A program made the translations under genes and the position numbers. This document shows positions 41,954-43,633 of a DNA stretch of 43,633 nt, one piece after another; positions within the stretch are counted from its first letter, which is position 1; every line of letters starts with the position of its first letter. Source of the DNA: an uncultured Parafilimonas sp. (GTDB lineage Bacteria; Bacteroidota; Bacteroidia; Chitinophagales; Chitinophagaceae); NCBI GenBank assembly GCA_903882935.1, contig CAIRZB010000107.1:1-43633 (forward strand). Reading direction: 5' to 3'. The notes beneath the pieces were generated by a model. The model saw only the letters and a program-made list of their open reading frames with translations. It was not told the DNA's origin and made no database searches.

Positions 41954-43303
41954 CTACACCCCCCAAATATTCCTCTTCAAAAATTCATTCGTAAACTTTC
42001 CCGCCGGGTCATAATGCTTCACCAGTTGTTGAAATTTGGTAAGGCGGCTGCCGTAGATTGTCTTAAGCCGCTCGTGCGGCATGGTAAACAGCTTGCCCCA
42101 ATGCGGCGCGGCAAAAAACGGTGATAATTGCGCCTCAATCAGCGGCAACAGTTTGCTAACCTCCGGCCACTCGGGCTTCCAGGTAAAATGTATGGCTGTG
42201 CTGGGCTGTTTGTAGCATGGGCTCATCAAAAAATTATCGGCATCAATGGTGCGTATCTCGGTAATAAGTAGGTGTGGCGTTATTTGTTCATGCAGCGTTT
42301 CCACCGCGCTAATGGCCTCAAATGCATGTTCGCGCGGCACAAAATACTCGGTCTGTAGTTCTTTGCCACTGCTGGGGGTAAAGCCCATTTTAAAATGCGG
42401 CAGTCGTTCATGCCAGGGCCCCGGCACACCCATTTGTTCGGTGCAGTTCTCAGCAGAAATGGCCACAATCGGGTGTAGGTTTTTGGTGGCTGCGGTGGCG
42501 CCGTAAAAGTTTGTAGGCAGGGTTATTGGCTTTCCGTCTAACCGGCTTTTTATCCAAACCTCGCTAAAATTTTTGTTGGTCCAGTCGGTAAACAGGCTCA
42601 CGCTGTACCCCGCGCCCATGATGGCGTCAAAATTATGTTCCAGTTCGTTAAAGCTAAGGTTCTCGTAAATATCCTGCCGTACCTGGTAGGTGGGCTGTAT
42701 ATCCAAGGTTACCCTTGTAACCACACCTATGGCACCCAAGTGCACCACCGAGGCTAAAAATTCGTCACCGTTTTTCTCGCGGCTGAGGGTGACCGTTTTG
42801 CCCGCAGCGGTTATAAACTCCAGTGCGGCCACTGCAGAAGAAAGGTTTCCGTTGTGTATGCCCGAGCCATGCGTGGCTGTGGCAGTGGAACCAGCCACAG
42901 AAATATGCGGCAGCGAGGCAAGGTTGTGCAGCCCATAGCCCTGTTGGTGCAGGTAATCGGCCAGTTGGCCATAGCGCACCGCAGAGCCTAGGGTTACGGT
43001 ATGCGAGGCCGCGTTTATTTCAATATCCGCAGGTAAATTACTAAGATTAAGAAATTGGTGTTTTGAGTCGGCAATGTTGTTGAAACAATGCCGTGTGCCC
43101 AATACTTTAAATTGGCTTTGGTTGGTAACGAAACGTTGCACATCCTGCACAGTGGCGGGGTTTGTTAGCTTGTTGGTGCTGTAAGTAAGGTTACCAGCCC
43201 AGTTGGTTAGTGTATCATCGGTTTGTGACCAGCTCATAGCTGGCGAAAGTACGATGCCCGCCATTGCCGTAGACGACATTTTTAAAAAAGTTCTTTTATC
43301 CAT
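41954..43303 (-). CDS. FAD-dependent oxidase of the D-arabinono-lactone oxidase type
   Basis: The 449-residue protein has an N-terminal FAD_binding_4 domain (VLGTRHCFNNIAD, LASLPHISVAGSTATATHGSGIHNGNLSSAV). A C-terminal ALO domain has the family motif FFAAPHWGKLF near residue 400. Such enzymes oxidise aldono-lactones or alditols with O2. The N-terminus MDKRTFLKMSSTAMAGIVLSPAMSWSQ resembles a Tat signal with KR in place of RR and is probably exported. It has no operon partners. The 78 bases between it and the AlbA_2 gene hold no clear terminator. Confidence 0.92.
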   Translation of the reverse strand: MDKRTFLKMSSTAMAGIVLSPAMSWSQTDDTLTNWAGNLTYSTNKLTNPATVQDVQRFVTNQSQFKVLGTRHCFNNIADSKHQFLNLSNLPADIEINAASHTVTLGSAVRYGQLADYLHQQGYGLHNLASLPHISVAGSTATATHGSGIHNGNLSSAVAALEFITAAGKTVTLSREKNGDEFLASVVHLGAIGVVTRVTLDIQPTYQVRQDIYENLSFNELEHNFDAIMGAGYSVSLFTDWTNKNFSEVWIKSRLDGKPITLPTNFYGATAATKNLHPIVAISAENCTEQMGVPGPWHERLPHFKMGFTPSSGKELQTEYFVPREHAFEAISAVETLHEQITPHLLITEIRTIDADNFLMSPCYKQPSTAIHFTWKPEWPEVSKLLPLIEAQLSPFFAAPHWGKLFTMPHERLKTIYGSRLTKFQQLVKHYDPAGKFTNEFLKRNIWGV

Positions 43304-43549
43304 ATACGCAAGTTCGTTGTCGCTAAGCTACGGGGTTTGTGTGACATTGCAACGGTAAACTAAATGGGTGGCTGGTTGGAAGCAGAATATGCATGTAAGA
43401 TAGTACGTCGGTACAACATTTTTTTCGGGCCAATCTTGCCTACCACCTAAAAAAAATACCGGTGAAAACGTAAAATCACCTAACTATGTTTTAAAATAGG
43501 AATTAGCACTTAGGTCGCACTTTAAAATTAGAAGATTTATATTTGCGAC

Positions 43550-43633
43550 ATGGATATGTTGGATAAATTCAAAGGCGTGAATTCTATAAATTTTCATAAG
43601 CGGTTTACGGATGACGATTCTTGCTTGGAATAT
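43550..43633 (+). mobile_element. Start of an IS1595-type transposase, cut by the window end
   Basis: An ATG at 43550 opens a frame that runs off the window after 28 codons, with text FHKRFTDDDSCLEY near its end. This resembles the beginning of IS1595-family transposases (F-x-R-F-x-D-[DE]-x-x-C-x-x-Y-L, part of the N-terminal zinc ribbon). A -7 box TATATTTG lies at 43538-43545. The left inverted repeat should lie in about 43440-43540, but I cannot define it without the other end. The family call rests on a short stretch. Confidence 0.6.

Overview
The window looks like a chromosomal segment of a Bacteroidota bacterium, most likely from the Chitinophagia/Chitinophagaceae. This is inferred from sequence features, not from a database match. 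Several genes are preceded by the Bacteroidota-type -7 box TAnnTTTG, Shine-Dalgarno sequences are weak, exported proteins are numerous, the Mla-type transporter is a compact E-F-D set, and the leucine genes run leuC-leuD-(second isopropylmalate/citramalate synthase)-leuB. No rRNA, tRNA or CRISPR array was found; the only RNA gene seen is ssrA (tmRNA).

Left part (1-8.3 kb): a GH3-fold adenylating enzyme on the minus strand, then rplU-rpmA, a tiny Lys/Ala-rich histone-H1-like protein, a PolX-type protein whose polymerase active site looks degraded while its PHP site is intact, and an exported M1 peptidase. A convergent terminator block separates these from a Sua5-type tRNA t6A synthase and a small unknown protein. 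Middle-left (8.5-15.7 kb): a DabB-DabA inorganic-carbon uptake pair, divergent from a LysR regulator whose probable operator lies between them; a membrane-anchored MutS-like ATPase; and ssrA with a 12-bp palindrome just upstream and a strong terminator.

Middle (15.9-26.3 kb): exported or cell-surface proteins (a PHB-depolymerase-like esterase lipoprotein, a MetX-like secreted hydrolase, a ThuA-domain protein, a YwqK/MORN-type protein), a cysteine-free thioredoxin-fold protein, a sterol-desaturase-family membrane oxygenase, an SDR/cupin pair, and a sugar MFS transporter facing a ROK sugar kinase. Middle-right (26.4-38.3 kb): an FG-GAP-like exported protein followed by mlaE-mlaF-mlaD, the leu cluster, an overlapping pair made of a candidate secreted papain-fold protease and a lipoprotein, a DUF2062 membrane protein and an O-methyltransferase.

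Right end (38.5-43.6 kb): a lipoprotein built of about eight 37-residue repeats, an AT-rich probably transferred AlbA_2/GHKL-ATPase protein (a defence or regulatory candidate), an ALO-type FAD oxidase, and the first 28 codons of an IS1595-type transposase cut by the window edge. Two intergenic spacers, downstream of the MFS gene and between leuC and leuD, carry the same family of long TTTGAAAA inverted repeats. No wholly new multi-gene system is certain. The best candidates for something undescribed are the protease/lipoprotein pair, the repeat lipoprotein, the AlbA_2 protein, the degenerate PolX and the TTTGAAAA hairpin family.
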